DNA of 64,000 nucleotides, from contig JAWKHH010000005.1 in the NCBI GenBank assembly GCA_041394945.1, positions 988,468-1,052,467 on the forward strand. Reading direction: 5' to 3'. The notes under the pieces were generated by a model, which was given only the letters and a program-made list of their open reading frames with translations, did no database searches and had not been told where the DNA came from. Made by a program: the position numbers and the translations under genes. Numbering within the stretch: the first letter of the stretch is position 1; each line of letters starts with the position of its first letter. This stretch comes from Bryobacteraceae bacterium (GTDB taxonomy: Bacteria > Acidobacteriota > Terriglobia > Bryobacterales > Bryobacteraceae). Of this stretch, positions 1 through 8,609 are shown in pieces.

Positions 1-313
1 GGCTCGATGGGGGAGGCGGCGGCGCTTCGCCGGCGGAGGCCGGCCGCGGAGGCGGGGGCGGCGCCGGCCGAAGCGCATTGGCGGCGGCGAAGCGGGCGAA
101 CAGGTCCGCGCGATTCCCCGTCATCCGGACCACAAGCGCCACCTGGCGCTCCACCGTGTTGATGGCCGTCCGAATGAGGATCATGTTGAAGGCGATATAG
201 GCAAAGGCGCCGGTGAGCAGCGCCGCAACGCCCGCCCCGAGCAGGTAGGTGAACGCCAACTGCGCGCGGACGCGCCGGTGCCACGGGACCGGATTGTTCA
301 CCGGTTCATTCAT
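1..313 (-). CDS. N-terminal part of a membrane protein, possibly a sensor or signalling protein (truncated by window edge)
   Basis: An open frame on the minus strand starts with ATG (MNEPVNNPVPWHRR) and runs off the left edge of the window with no stop, giving about 104 residues. A basic stretch is followed by one strongly hydrophobic membrane segment at about residues 18-42, then a polar segment (RTAINTVERQV, TGNRADLFARF) and then a Pro/Ala-rich linker. That layout (short cytoplasmic tail, membrane anchor, extracytoplasmic helix) is common at the front of two-component sensor kinases and SpoIIE-type phosphatases. No catalytic domain is inside the window, so the function is not assigned. It is divergent from the transglycosylase gene to its right. 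Confidence 0.6.
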   Translation of the reverse strand, partial: MNEPVNNPVPWHRRVRAQLAFTYLLGAGVAALLTGAFAYIAFNMILIRTAINTVERQVALVVRMTGNRADLFARFAAANALRPAPPPPPRPASAGEAPPPPPSS

Positions 314-422
314 GCTGCTGTCATCTGCCGCCAAGGCTTAGTGGGAGTAGAGCGCGTATCCTCGCGATCCGTGCCATTCTCCCAATTGGATCGATGCTCC
401 TTCAACCCGATCATAGCGGAAG

Positions 423-1157
423 ATGGTCTTCCTACTCGTGCTGGCGGCAGGGACCCTTCTGGCGCAGGAGAAGCCCCCCGAGCCCAAATCCGCGCGGGTT
501 GCGATGGAAGAGGCGCTCGAACGGCAGAGGGTATCGATTTCCAGGCAGCGCGAATCCGTGCGCAGGCAGGTGGATGGCGCCGTGCCCGGCGATCCGGGCG
601 GGTTCACAATTCCCTGGTCGAAGAACAAGGATGGCCGTTTCCTGGAACCGCCTGCTCCCATCCAACCCCTCTCCATACCGCCGCCGGGAACAGCCGTGGA
701 GCCGCTCGAGCCCGACAACAGCCCCGCACCCGCCGGACCTGTACCGTCGCGCACTACCGCCGCCTCCGGCTGCCTCCCGATGCTGCCCTCCGTGCTGGAC
801 CCTGTGATCCAAACTGCCGCCACCCGCAACGGCTACCCGGCGGGGATCCTGCGGTCCGTTATCGCGCGTGAGTCCGCCTTTGACCCGTGCGCCGTCTCGA
901 CGAAAGGCGCGCTCGGCCTGATGCAGCTCATGCCCGCCACGGCCACCTGGCTTGGCGTCGACGATCCGTTCGATCCCGTGCAAAGCATCGAGGCCGGCGC
1001 TCGATACCTCGGGCAATTGCTCGGCCGCTACGGCGGCGATTGGCGCCGGGCGCTCGGCGCCTACAACGCTGGACCCTCCGTTGTCGATCAATACGGCGGC
1101 GTGCCGCCGTACGCCGAAACAACGCGATTCGTTGAAAATGTTCTGAACGGCCAATAG
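423..1157 (+). CDS. Lytic transglycosylase (SLT / GH23 fold), secreted
   Basis: This 244-residue protein starts with a short hydrophobic leader ending near LLAQ, so it should be exported. Residues about 20-120 are low-complexity and Pro-rich, a probable periplasmic spacer. The C-terminal 120 residues match the soluble lytic transglycosylase domain: the RESAFDP motif with the expected catalytic Glu at residue 150, then GALGLMQLMPATA and GAYNAGP. Enzymes of this family cleave the MurNAc-GlcNAc bond of peptidoglycan with 1,6-anhydro ring formation. The family is clear. The exact role (cell-wall turnover or insertion of an envelope machine) is not shown by context. Confidence 0.9.
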   Translation: MVFLLVLAAGTLLAQEKPPEPKSARVAMEEALERQRVSISRQRESVRRQVDGAVPGDPGGFTIPWSKNKDGRFLEPPAPIQPLSIPPPGTAVEPLEPDNSPAPAGPVPSRTTAASGCLPMLPSVLDPVIQTAATRNGYPAGILRSVIARESAFDPCAVSTKGALGLMQLMPATATWLGVDDPFDPVQSIEAGARYLGQLLGRYGGDWRRALGAYNAGPSVVDQYGGVPPYAETTRFVENVLNGQ

Positions 1158-1184
1158 CCGCCGTGCTCAGGCTACGATGGTCCG

Positions 1185-2414
1185 ATGTCCGGATCGCCGC
1201 TGCCGAACCGAGCCGTCATCGGCCTCGTGGCGCTGCGGCTCGCCTCCACCACCATCAACTACGTTGATCGCCAGGTGCTCTCCGTGCTCGCGCCCACCAT
1301 CCGCGACGAGTTCGGGCTCAGCAACTCCCAGTACGCCGCGATCCTGAACGCGTTCATGATCACCTACGCCGTGGCCATGCCCCTGATGGGCGCATTCTTG
1401 GACCGGTTGGGCGTCGGCCGCGGACTCACGCTTTCGGTCGCCGCGTGGTCCATCGCCGGAATGGCGACGTCGCTCGCCCGCGGCCCGGTCAGCCTCGGCG
1501 CGCTTCGCTCCGCGCTCGCCATCGGCGAATCGGGCGCATGGCCGGCATTCGCCAAGGCCGTCGCCACGTGGGTGCCGGCGCAGTGGCGCACGCTCGCCAT
1601 TGGCGTCTGCAACAGCGGCTCCAGCATGGGCGCCATGATCGCGCCGCCGCTCGTCGTCTTCATCACGAAGCTCTACGGTTGGCGCGGCGCGTTCCTCGTC
1701 ACCGGCGCCGCCGGTCTGCTGTGGGTCCTCGCGTTCCAGTTGTTCCAGCGCCGCTACGGGGCTTTGCGTGAAGGCGCGGCCGCCAGTGCGAACCGCGTCC
1801 CGTGGCGCGTCCTGCTGCGCTACCGCAAGACGTGGGCGATCTTCGTCTGCCGCTTCCTCGCAGACCCGATCTGGTACTTCTACGTCTTTTGGATCCCCGA
1901 GTTCCTCACCCGGGAGCGCGGGCTCGATCTCGCCGGCATCGGCGCCGTCGCCTGGGTTCCTTTCCTCGCCGCCGACGCATCGAACTTCGGTACCGGGTTC
2001 CTCGCTCAGCGCCTGGAGCGCGCCGGCTGGAGCGTGAACCGCACGCGCAAGACGCTCATGGCCGTCAGCGCGGCGCTCACACCCATCGGGGTCGCGGCCG
2101 CCTATTCGCAATCGCTTTTCTGGACGATGTTTTTCATCTGCGCGGCGATCATGGTGTGGATGATGTGGTCCGTCTCCGTGCACACGCTGGCGGCGGACTG
2201 TTTCCCGCCGCGCGCGGTGGCGTCGGCCTACGGCTTCGGCGGCGCCGGATCAACCGTCGGATCCGTGATCAGTATCTGGCTCGTCGGGCGCACGCTCGAC
2301 ATCGCGCACAGCTACACGCCCGTGTTCATCGGGCTCGCGCTTTTGATGCCGTGCGCGTTTGCGATCGGCGCCGCGCTGCTCGGCCGCATCGAACCGGTCG
2401 ATCTGGAAGCTTGA
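1185..2414 (+). CDS. MFS transporter, probable ACS (anion:cation symporter) family
   Basis: The 409-residue product has about 12 hydrophobic segments. The N-terminal pattern INYVDRQVLSVLAP and the loop after helix 2 (GAFLDRLGVGRGL) are typical of the ACS subgroup of the major facilitator superfamily, which carries hexuronates, glucarate and related organic anions with protons. The motif GESGAWPAFAKAVATWVP after helix 4 is also typical of that subgroup. Substrate cannot be fixed from sequence. A TACGAT hexamer ends 6 bases before the ATG, so transcription may start almost at the start codon. The next gene downstream (CRTAC1 type) follows after 20 bases on the same strand. Confidence 0.88.
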   Translation: MSGSPLPNRAVIGLVALRLASTTINYVDRQVLSVLAPTIRDEFGLSNSQYAAILNAFMITYAVAMPLMGAFLDRLGVGRGLTLSVAAWSIAGMATSLARGPVSLGALRSALAIGESGAWPAFAKAVATWVPAQWRTLAIGVCNSGSSMGAMIAPPLVVFITKLYGWRGAFLVTGAAGLLWVLAFQLFQRRYGALREGAAASANRVPWRVLLRYRKTWAIFVCRFLADPIWYFYVFWIPEFLTRERGLDLAGIGAVAWVPFLAADASNFGTGFLAQRLERAGWSVNRTRKTLMAVSAALTPIGVAAAYSQSLFWTMFFICAAIMVWMMWSVSVHTLAADCFPPRAVASAYGFGGAGSTVGSVISIWLVGRTLDIAHSYTPVFIGLALLMPCAFAIGAALLGRIEPVDLEA

Positions 2415-2417
2415 CGC

Positions 2418-2423
2418 TATACT
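2418..2423 (+). promoter_or_regulatory. Possible -10 element (TATACT) of the CRTAC1-type gene
   Basis: TATACT differs from the TATAAT consensus at one base and ends 11 bases before the ATG of the next gene. No good -35 hexamer is seen 16-18 bases upstream. It is one of several -10-like hexamers placed very close to start codons in this window. Confidence 0.35.
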
Positions 2424-2434
2424 TCAGGCAGAGC

Positions 2435-4144
2435 ATGACACTGCGAATGGCCGCCATCGCGGCGATGATCTCGATCCCGGTTTGGGCGCAGGGCGTCTCC
2501 GGGCGGGCCGTGCGCGCCATGCCGCGCGGCAAACCTTCCGGCATACCGTTCCTCGCCAAGTTCACCGATGTCGCCGGTGCTTCCGGACTTACCCACCGCA
2601 CCGTCTACGGCAGCGACGAAAAGAAGACCTATATCCTCGAGACCGTGGGGTGCGGCGTCGCCCTCATCGACTACGACGGCGATGGACTGCTCGATATCTT
2701 CGTACTTACTGGCACGCTCCTCGGCGGAGACCCCGCTGGCAATTCCAACCGCCTGTACCGGAACCTCGGCGATGGACGCTTCGCCGACGTTACCGAAAAG
2801 GCCGGCCTCAAGCGGAGTGGCTGGTCCGGCTCGGTCACCGCGGGCGACTACGATAACGACGGGCGCGTCGACTTATTCGTCACTTACTGGGGTCAGAACG
2901 TGCTCTACCGTAACAATGGCGACGGGACGTTCGAGGACCGGTCAGCCGAGGCGGGCTTCGCGGGCGCGCCCCGGCGATACGGATCCGGAGCGACGTTTCT
3001 CGACTACGACCGCGACGGCGACCTCGATCTGTTCGTCGCCAACTACCTCGATCTCCACCTCGACCAGATCCCCAAACCGGGCGCGTCGGCCAACTGCAAC
3101 TGGAAGGGCATTCCGGTGAACTGCGGTCCGCGCGGGCTGCCGACAGCCAAGAACGCGCTCTACCGCAACGATGCCGGTGTCTTCAAGGATGTCTCGGAGG
3201 CGTCCGGAGTCGGCGCCGCCGGCGGCAGCTACGGGATGACCGCCGTGGCGGCTGACTTCGACAACGACGGCTGGGTCGACATCTACATCGCATGCGATTC
3301 CACGCCGAGCTTCTTCTTCAAGAACAACGGCGACGGCACGTTCGCCGAAACGGGCCTCGAGCGCGGCGTGGCCTTGAACGAAGACGGCATGGAACAGGCC
3401 GGCATGGGCCTGGGTATCGGCGACTACAATCTCGACGGCCAGCTCGATATCTTCAAGACCCACTTCGCCGACGACACGAATATCCTCTATAAGAACGACG
3501 GCAAGGGCAACTTCGAAGACGTTACGATCTCGGCCGGCCTGGGCGTGGAAACGCGCTATGTCGCCTGGGGCGCCGCGATCACGGACCTCGACAACGACGG
3601 CCTGCCGGACCTGTTTGCGGTAACCGGCGCCGTCTACCCGGAGATCGAGAAGAAGCTCCCCGCCTATCCATTCCGGACCCCGCGGATCGTCTTCCGCAAT
3701 CTCGGGGGCGGGAAGTTCGAGGAACTCCTCGACGAGGCCGGCCCCGGCATCTCTGCCCCGCACGCCAGCCGCGGCGCCGCCTTTGGCGACATCGACAACG
3801 ACGGCGATATCGACGCCGTGATCGTAAACCTCGGTGAGCCGCCGTCGCTGCTGCGCAACGATCTGAAGGCGCCGGACCGCAACTGGCTGCTCGTCGAGCT
3901 CGAAGGGACGAAGAGCAACCGGTTCGCGCTAGGCGCTATCGTGACGGCGAAATACGCGGGCAAGACGCAGGCGCGCGCCGTGCTGGGCCAGTCCAGCTTC
4001 TATTCGGTGGACGACCGCCGCGTTCACTTTGGGCTGGGCGCGGCGGAGACCGTGGATCTCGAGATCCGCTGGCCCACCGGCAAGGTGCGGAAGGTTGCCG
4101 GGGTAAAACCACGGCAGATCCTGAAAGTGCGCGAGGCGGAGTAG
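2435..4144 (+). CDS. CRTAC1-family protein: FG-GAP/VCBS repeats plus ASPIC/UnbV C-terminal domain
   Basis: This 569-residue protein starts at ATG with a short signal peptide (leader ending PVWAQG). A longer open frame exists upstream but lies inside the MFS gene in another frame, so it was not used. At least seven calcium-binding-type repeats follow the pattern DxDxDGxxD (DYDGDGLLDIF, DYDNDGRVDLF, DYDRDGDLDLF, DFDNDGWVDIY, DYNLDGQLDIF, DLDNDGLPDLF, DIDNDGDIDAV), as expected for an integrin-like seven-bladed propeller. The last 80 residues carry the ASPIC/UnbV domain (GQSSFYSVDDRRVHFGLG, then LEIRWPTGK). Such proteins are secreted and abundant in Solibacter relatives; no molecular function is established for most of them. 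Confidence 0.9.
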   Translation: MTLRMAAIAAMISIPVWAQGVSGRAVRAMPRGKPSGIPFLAKFTDVAGASGLTHRTVYGSDEKKTYILETVGCGVALIDYDGDGLLDIFVLTGTLLGGDPAGNSNRLYRNLGDGRFADVTEKAGLKRSGWSGSVTAGDYDNDGRVDLFVTYWGQNVLYRNNGDGTFEDRSAEAGFAGAPRRYGSGATFLDYDRDGDLDLFVANYLDLHLDQIPKPGASANCNWKGIPVNCGPRGLPTAKNALYRNDAGVFKDVSEASGVGAAGGSYGMTAVAADFDNDGWVDIYIACDSTPSFFFKNNGDGTFAETGLERGVALNEDGMEQAGMGLGIGDYNLDGQLDIFKTHFADDTNILYKNDGKGNFEDVTISAGLGVETRYVAWGAAITDLDNDGLPDLFAVTGAVYPEIEKKLPAYPFRTPRIVFRNLGGGKFEELLDEAGPGISAPHASRGAAFGDIDNDGDIDAVIVNLGEPPSLLRNDLKAPDRNWLLVELEGTKSNRFALGAIVTAKYAGKTQARAVLGQSSFYSVDDRRVHFGLGAAETVDLEIRWPTGKVRKVAGVKPRQILKVREAE

Positions 4145-4161
4145 CCGCCGCGCGCCTCAGC

Positions 4162-5085
4162 CTACGGCGACGGTGCCTCCGCCGGCTTGACGCGCACGTC
4201 GATCCCCGGCGCAGAAAGCAACTCGAACCCGGCCGTCGCGATCTGGACACGTCCACCGGATGCGTCCACCGCCTCGAGGATCCGGCGGAACAATTTGTCT
4301 TTCGTCGACCGCCGCTGCCGGTAGTCGACCACGTAGCGCAGCGTGTATTCGATCCAGTTCTCGTCGCACCGGATCGTGATCATCGGATCGATCCGCGCCT
4401 CTTCGATCCGGTACTTGCGCGCCACGTTGATCCACGCCTCGCGCGACTGGCGGGCGTACTCGCCCACCGTCTGCTCCACCACTCCCTGCAGCAGATCGGA
4501 CGCATGCCGCCAGTCGGACCCGTACCGCACCGGAAACACGATCTCGTCCCACAGGAACGGAAAATCGGCCGAGTAGTTGAACACCGGCTCCTTGAACACG
4601 AAGCTGTTGGCCACGCGCACGATGCGGCCGTTGTACAGATCGCCCTTCACCCAATCCCCCACTTCCATCAGTGTGGTTCGCAACAGGCTCACGTCGATCA
4701 CGTCGCCGCGTATGCCGCCCACTTGCACGCGGTCTCCCGCGCGATAGAAGTTGCCGAACGAAACCGCCACCCATCCGGCGAAACTCGCGATCACCTCCTG
4801 CAGCGCGAAAGCGATCCCCGCTCCCGCCACGCCGAAGGCTACCGTCAGCCCCGTCAGGCGGTCGCTGAATGTCGCCAGCAGCAGCGCCGCCGCCAGCAGC
4901 CAACTCAGGAAACTCACCGCCTTCCGCGCCGTGTACCGTGCGTCGCTGTCGGCGACGTACATCGTCACCGAACGCAGGATCAGGCGCGAGATCGCGAAGA
5001 TGACCGCCAGTCCGAACAGCGCCCGCAGCATGTTCGCCACAACCGGATCGTTGAGCCAATGCGACCATGTTCGCCAAAGCTCCAC
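4162..5085 (-). CDS. MscS-type small-conductance mechanosensitive channel family protein
   Basis: The 307-residue product starts with GTG and has three to four hydrophobic segments in the first 125 residues. The pore-lining helix and beta domain signature (VAFGVAGAGIAFALQEV, then FRxGD-like NFYRAGDRVQVGG and GDVIDVSLLRTTL) is that of MscS channels, which release ions and osmolytes on hypo-osmotic shock. The usual N-terminal helices are reduced compared with E. coli MscS plus extra-helix types. The gene begins 12 bases after the galT stop on the same strand, so the two probably share a transcript. Their joint presence does not imply a common pathway. Confidence 0.88.
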   Translation of the reverse strand: MELWRTWSHWLNDPVVANMLRALFGLAVIFAISRLILRSVTMYVADSDARYTARKAVSFLSWLLAAALLLATFSDRLTGLTVAFGVAGAGIAFALQEVIASFAGWVAVSFGNFYRAGDRVQVGGIRGDVIDVSLLRTTLMEVGDWVKGDLYNGRIVRVANSFVFKEPVFNYSADFPFLWDEIVFPVRYGSDWRHASDLLQGVVEQTVGEYARQSREAWINVARKYRIEEARIDPMITIRCDENWIEYTLRYVVDYRQRRSTKDKLFRRILEAVDASGGRVQIATAGFELLSAPGIDVRVKPAEAPSP

Positions 5086-5097
5086 GACCGAATCATC

Positions 5098-6150
5098 TCA
5101 CGATGGGCTGCTTGCGCGGCTGCCGGCCCGGATGGACGCCGGCAATCCCCGGCTGAGAATACCCTCACGAACGGCGCGCGCCGTCTCCTCCGGAATCGCC
5201 GTATTGATATACATCCCGGATCCGATTTCGAACCCGGCGATCTGCGTCAACCGGGGCACGATCTGCAGGTGCCAGCAGAAGTACTCCTCGTCCTCCTCGC
5301 CGGCCGGAGCCGAGTGAATCACCAGGTTGAAATCCGGATCCCCGAGCAGGTCCTCGAAGGAGACCATCGTCCGCCGCAGCACGCGCGCCAGGGCCGCCAG
5401 CTCCGGGTTGTTGGCCTGCCCGAATGAAGACCGGAAGCGGTGCGGCGCGATCCATGTCTCAAAAGGCGCGCGCGAGGCGAACGGGTGAAACACGAAAAAG
5501 TGGCCGTTCTCGTCCGTGACGCGCACCGCCGCCTTTCGTTCGGACTCGAAGATATCGGTGTGCAGGCATCGCCCGGTGGCGTCGTAGTATCGCAGCGCCT
5601 CCTCGCACTTGCGGCGTACATACGCCGGCACCACCGGCGTCGCCACGATCTGCGAATGCGGATGCACGAGGGACGTCCCGGCCGCCTCGCCGTGATTCTT
5701 GAAGATCACGATTAGCTTCACACGCGGATCGCGCCGAAGAGCGCGGTACCGGTCCCGCCACGCCCTAAGCACCGTTTCCACTTCGCCGTCCTCCATCGAC
5801 GCCGGAAAGCCGTTGTGCGCCGGCGTCTCGATCACCACCTCGTGATGACCAACGCCATCCATGCGCATGAAGAAACCGCCGAGCGTCGTCCGTTTCGTTT
5901 CTCCCTCCGGCGCCAGCGCGGGGAATCGATTCGGCACTACGCGGACCTGCCACGGCGCCGGCCCCGCCGGCAGACGCGCCAGTTCGCCGGGCGTTCGATC
6001 CTCGTTCCCCGCGCAGAACGGGCACTTCGGGTCGTGGGCTGGCGGAGCCGTTCGCGGCGCGGAACGGCGGAACTGATCCGGACGACGGCTGCGCTCGGTG
6101 GCGATCACCACCCAGTCCTTGGTCGCCGGGTCCTGTCGAAGCTCGGGCAT
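5098..6150 (-). CDS. galT: Galactose-1-phosphate uridylyltransferase
   Basis: This 350-residue enzyme transfers UMP from UDP-glucose to galactose-1-phosphate in the Leloir pathway. The HIT-superfamily active site HPHSQ is present with the nucleophilic His at residue 165, and an N-terminal CPFCAGNE at about residue 43 supplies zinc-binding cysteines. The start MPELRQDPATKDW was chosen because it matches the family N-terminus; a longer open frame upstream would run through the divergent mutY gene. Only 14 bases separate the galT and mutY starts, so their promoters must lie inside each other's 5' coding regions. No galK or galE is nearby, so the enzyme probably serves general sugar-nucleotide metabolism. 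Confidence 0.92.
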   Translation of the reverse strand: MPELRQDPATKDWVVIATERSRRPDQFRRSAPRTAPPAHDPKCPFCAGNEDRTPGELARLPAGPAPWQVRVVPNRFPALAPEGETKRTTLGGFFMRMDGVGHHEVVIETPAHNGFPASMEDGEVETVLRAWRDRYRALRRDPRVKLIVIFKNHGEAAGTSLVHPHSQIVATPVVPAYVRRKCEEALRYYDATGRCLHTDIFESERKAAVRVTDENGHFFVFHPFASRAPFETWIAPHRFRSSFGQANNPELAALARVLRRTMVSFEDLLGDPDFNLVIHSAPAGEEDEEYFCWHLQIVPRLTQIAGFEIGSGMYINTAIPEETARAVREGILSRGLPASIRAGSRASSPS

Positions 6151-6164
6151 GCTACCTTCGTCTG

Positions 6165-7178
6165 GTGCAAACTGCGGGCCAGATCGCGATGCTCCGGCTC
6201 CGCCTGCTCGAGTGGTATCGAGCCTGTCGCCGCGACCTTCCCTGGCGCCGCACGTCGGACCCCTACCCGATCTGGCTCGCCGAAACGATGCTCCAGCAGA
6301 CGCGCGTCGCCGCCGTGCTGCCCTACTACGAACGCTTCCTGGAGAGGTTTCCATCGCCCGCCGCCCTCGCCGCCGCGCCGGAAGCCGAGATTCTCGCCAT
6401 GTGGGCCGGCCTCGGATACTACTCGCGCGCTCGCAATCTCCACAAGGCCGCGATTCAGATCCATGACGCCGGAGCCTTCCCCGGCAGCCTCGACGCCATC
6501 CGCGCGCTCCCCGGTGTGGGAGATTACACCGCCGCCGCCGTCGGCTCGATCGCCTTTCACATCCCAATCGTCGTCGTGGACGGCAATGTCCTGCGTGTGA
6601 TCGCGCGGCTCACCGGGGACTCTGGCGACATCGGGAGCCAGATCACGCGCCGCCGCATCCGCAACCACGCCCAAACCCTGCTGGACCCGCGCTGTCCCGG
6701 CGACTTCAACCAGGCCCTGATGGAACTCGGCGCCACCCTCTGCCTGCCGCGCGATCCGCAGTGCGGGCGATGCCCGTGGGAGCACGTCTGCGAAGCACAC
6801 GCCCGCGGCATCGAGCGCGAACTCCCCGTAAAACTGAGGAAACAAACCCTGCGCCGCGAACACCGGACCATCGCCATCGCCGAGCGCAACGGCTCCCTGC
6901 TTCTGCGCCAGCGCGGACCCGGCGATTCGCTCATGCCAGGTTTCTGGGAACTGCCCGAGCTTCACGAACTCGGCGGCGATGTCCGCGCCGAGATCATCGG
7001 CCGCTTCCGGCACTCCATCACTGTCCACGATTACCACTGCGACGTTGTAAAATCCGAAGTGGTGTCGAGACCGGCCGGTTTCCGTTGGGTGAACCGGAAA
7101 AGGCTGGAAACAATTCCTTTGAGCACGGTCGCGCGAAAGGCGCTCGCCCTTCGCGCCCGCGCCTTGGATAACAAGTAA
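6165..7178 (+). CDS. mutY: A/G-specific adenine DNA glycosylase
   Basis: MutY removes adenine mispaired with 8-oxoguanine. Counting from the GTG start, the catalytic Glu is residue 40 in ETMLQQTRV, the helix-hairpin-helix is LPGVGDYTAAAV, and the catalytic Asp is residue 139 in VVDGNVLRV. The 4Fe-4S cluster loop CX6CX2CX5C (CLPRDPQC, GRC, PWEHVC) is intact. The C-terminal third is the NUDIX-like 8-oxoG recognition domain, on the short side. An ATG 24 bases further on is an alternative start that loses only non-conserved residues. The gene is divergent from galT. Confidence 0.94.
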   Translation: MQTAGQIAMLRLRLLEWYRACRRDLPWRRTSDPYPIWLAETMLQQTRVAAVLPYYERFLERFPSPAALAAAPEAEILAMWAGLGYYSRARNLHKAAIQIHDAGAFPGSLDAIRALPGVGDYTAAAVGSIAFHIPIVVVDGNVLRVIARLTGDSGDIGSQITRRRIRNHAQTLLDPRCPGDFNQALMELGATLCLPRDPQCGRCPWEHVCEAHARGIERELPVKLRKQTLRREHRTIAIAERNGSLLLRQRGPGDSLMPGFWELPELHELGGDVRAEIIGRFRHSITVHDYHCDVVKSEVVSRPAGFRWVNRKRLETIPLSTVARKALALRARALDNK

Positions 7179-7246
7179 CTTCTTTGTCTTCCGATATTTA
7201 ACAACTGGAACGACGGAAGTTGAGTAGACTGGAACAGATTCGAGTG

Positions 7247-8587
7247 ATGAGAGGCATGCAGCGAAAGACCAAAATTCTAACTGTTAAGATCGCCGTGATT
7301 ATCGGCGTCATCCCAATTCTTTTGATGGGCCACGACGATGGCGCGGATCCCGGAAATACGGGAGCCCCCGGAGAGCGCACCTGTGCTCAGGCAGGCTGCC
7401 ATGCGGGCACAGCCATCGCAGACCGCGGGGTCAGCATCAACTTCGGATCGCAGGGCGCCACCTACACGCCGGGTACGCCGCAAACGTGGACGATCACGGT
7501 GGATGGTGCGCAGACCGCCGGGTACGGCTTTGAGGTCTCGGCCCGCATCGCCAACGCCGGCAACGCCCAAGCCGGCCTGTTCGAACCGGTCGACAGCGGC
7601 GTCCAGGTAATTTGCCAGGACGGCCGCATCAAGTCCGCTTCCAACCCCTGCCGCGCCGATGCCGCCATCGAGTACCCCACTCACACCACTCCCAGCCGCA
7701 CGGGTTCGTTCATGGTCAGGTGGACCCCGCCGGCGGCCGCTTCCGGCGACATCAGGGTCTACGTCGCTGGCAACGCCGTCAACTTGAACGGCCAGCCCAC
7801 CGGTGACCAGGTGTTCACCAACTCGTTCACCCTCACCGCCGCCGGCCCCGCGTTCAACGCTCCGCAGACGCGTTCGAGCCAGCCCGTGCTGCAGGCGTTC
7901 GACGATAGCAGCCGTCTGAGCGGCGGCACCTGGATCCAGATTTTCGGCACGGATTTCTCGCCCACCACCCGCTCCTGGGCAGGCAGCGACTTCACCGGCT
8001 CGCAGGCGCCCACCTCGCTCGACGGCGTCCGCGTGAACGTCAACGGCAGGCCGGCCTATGTCTCCTACATCAGCCCGACGCAGGTGAACGCGCAGACGCC
8101 AACCGACGACGCCGTCGGCCCGGTGGAAGTGGAAGTGATCAACCCCGCCGGGTCGAGCAAAGTCACGATGACGAAAACCATGGTGAGCCCCGCCATGCTC
8201 GAACATCCCCTCTGGGTGCAGGGCTCGACCAAATTCGTCGTCGCGCTCTTCCCGGATTTCGCCACCTTCGTGGGCCCAACCGGCTTGGTGCAAGGCGTGA
8301 ATACACGTCCCGCCAGGCCTGGCGACACCATCATCGTCTACGGCGTCGGCTGCGGCGCGCCGGGCGGGGAAGTCATTGCCACGGCCCGCGCCATCAGCGC
8401 TCCGGTGGAGTTCCGTTTCGGAAACACGGTCGCCACCGGCGTCCAGAGTTTCCTCGCGCCCGGAGCAGTGGGCCTGTGCCAATACAACGTGACGGTCCCG
8501 AACCTCGGGGCGGGCAACGTGGCCGTTGAACTCACGGTCGGTGGCGTCGCCACCGGTCAAAATCTGTTCACCAACATCCAACCCTAG
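7247..8587 (+). CDS. Secreted protein with N-terminal CX4CH motif and C-terminal TIGR03437-type domain
   Basis: A basic start and one hydrophobic helix (IAVIIGVIPILLMG) form a signal peptide or anchor. Directly after it comes GERTCAQAGCH, a CX4CH motif in the position where related proteins carry a c-type haem site or CxxCH-like motif. A beta-rich domain resembling choice-of-anchor V or reelin-type folds covers about residues 50-210. The last 230 residues (GGTWIQIFGTDF, VSYISPTQVNAQTP, VYGVGCG) match the IPT-like TIGR03437 domain that is expanded in Solibacter. The start is uncertain among TTG 27 bases upstream, this ATG, and an ATG 9 bases on. Function unknown. It is followed closely by a paralogue of the same design. 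Confidence 0.75.
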   Translation: MRGMQRKTKILTVKIAVIIGVIPILLMGHDDGADPGNTGAPGERTCAQAGCHAGTAIADRGVSINFGSQGATYTPGTPQTWTITVDGAQTAGYGFEVSARIANAGNAQAGLFEPVDSGVQVICQDGRIKSASNPCRADAAIEYPTHTTPSRTGSFMVRWTPPAAASGDIRVYVAGNAVNLNGQPTGDQVFTNSFTLTAAGPAFNAPQTRSSQPVLQAFDDSSRLSGGTWIQIFGTDFSPTTRSWAGSDFTGSQAPTSLDGVRVNVNGRPAYVSYISPTQVNAQTPTDDAVGPVEVEVINPAGSSKVTMTKTMVSPAMLEHPLWVQGSTKFVVALFPDFATFVGPTGLVQGVNTRPARPGDTIIVYGVGCGAPGGEVIATARAISAPVEFRFGNTVATGVQSFLAPGAVGLCQYNVTVPNLGAGNVAVELTVGGVATGQNLFTNIQP

Positions 8588-8609
8588 TTGATCTTCTAAG
8601 GAGCTCTCC

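Noticed and set aside
1802..2434. N-terminal extension of the CRTAC1 frame through the MFS gene
   Set aside because: Composition is low-complexity Arg/Pro-rich, which is typical of a shadow frame; a signal peptide begins at the downstream ATG.
6151..6567. 139-residue upstream extension of galT
   Set aside because: It overlaps the divergent mutY gene and has Arg-rich shadow composition; family N-terminus begins at MPELRQDP.
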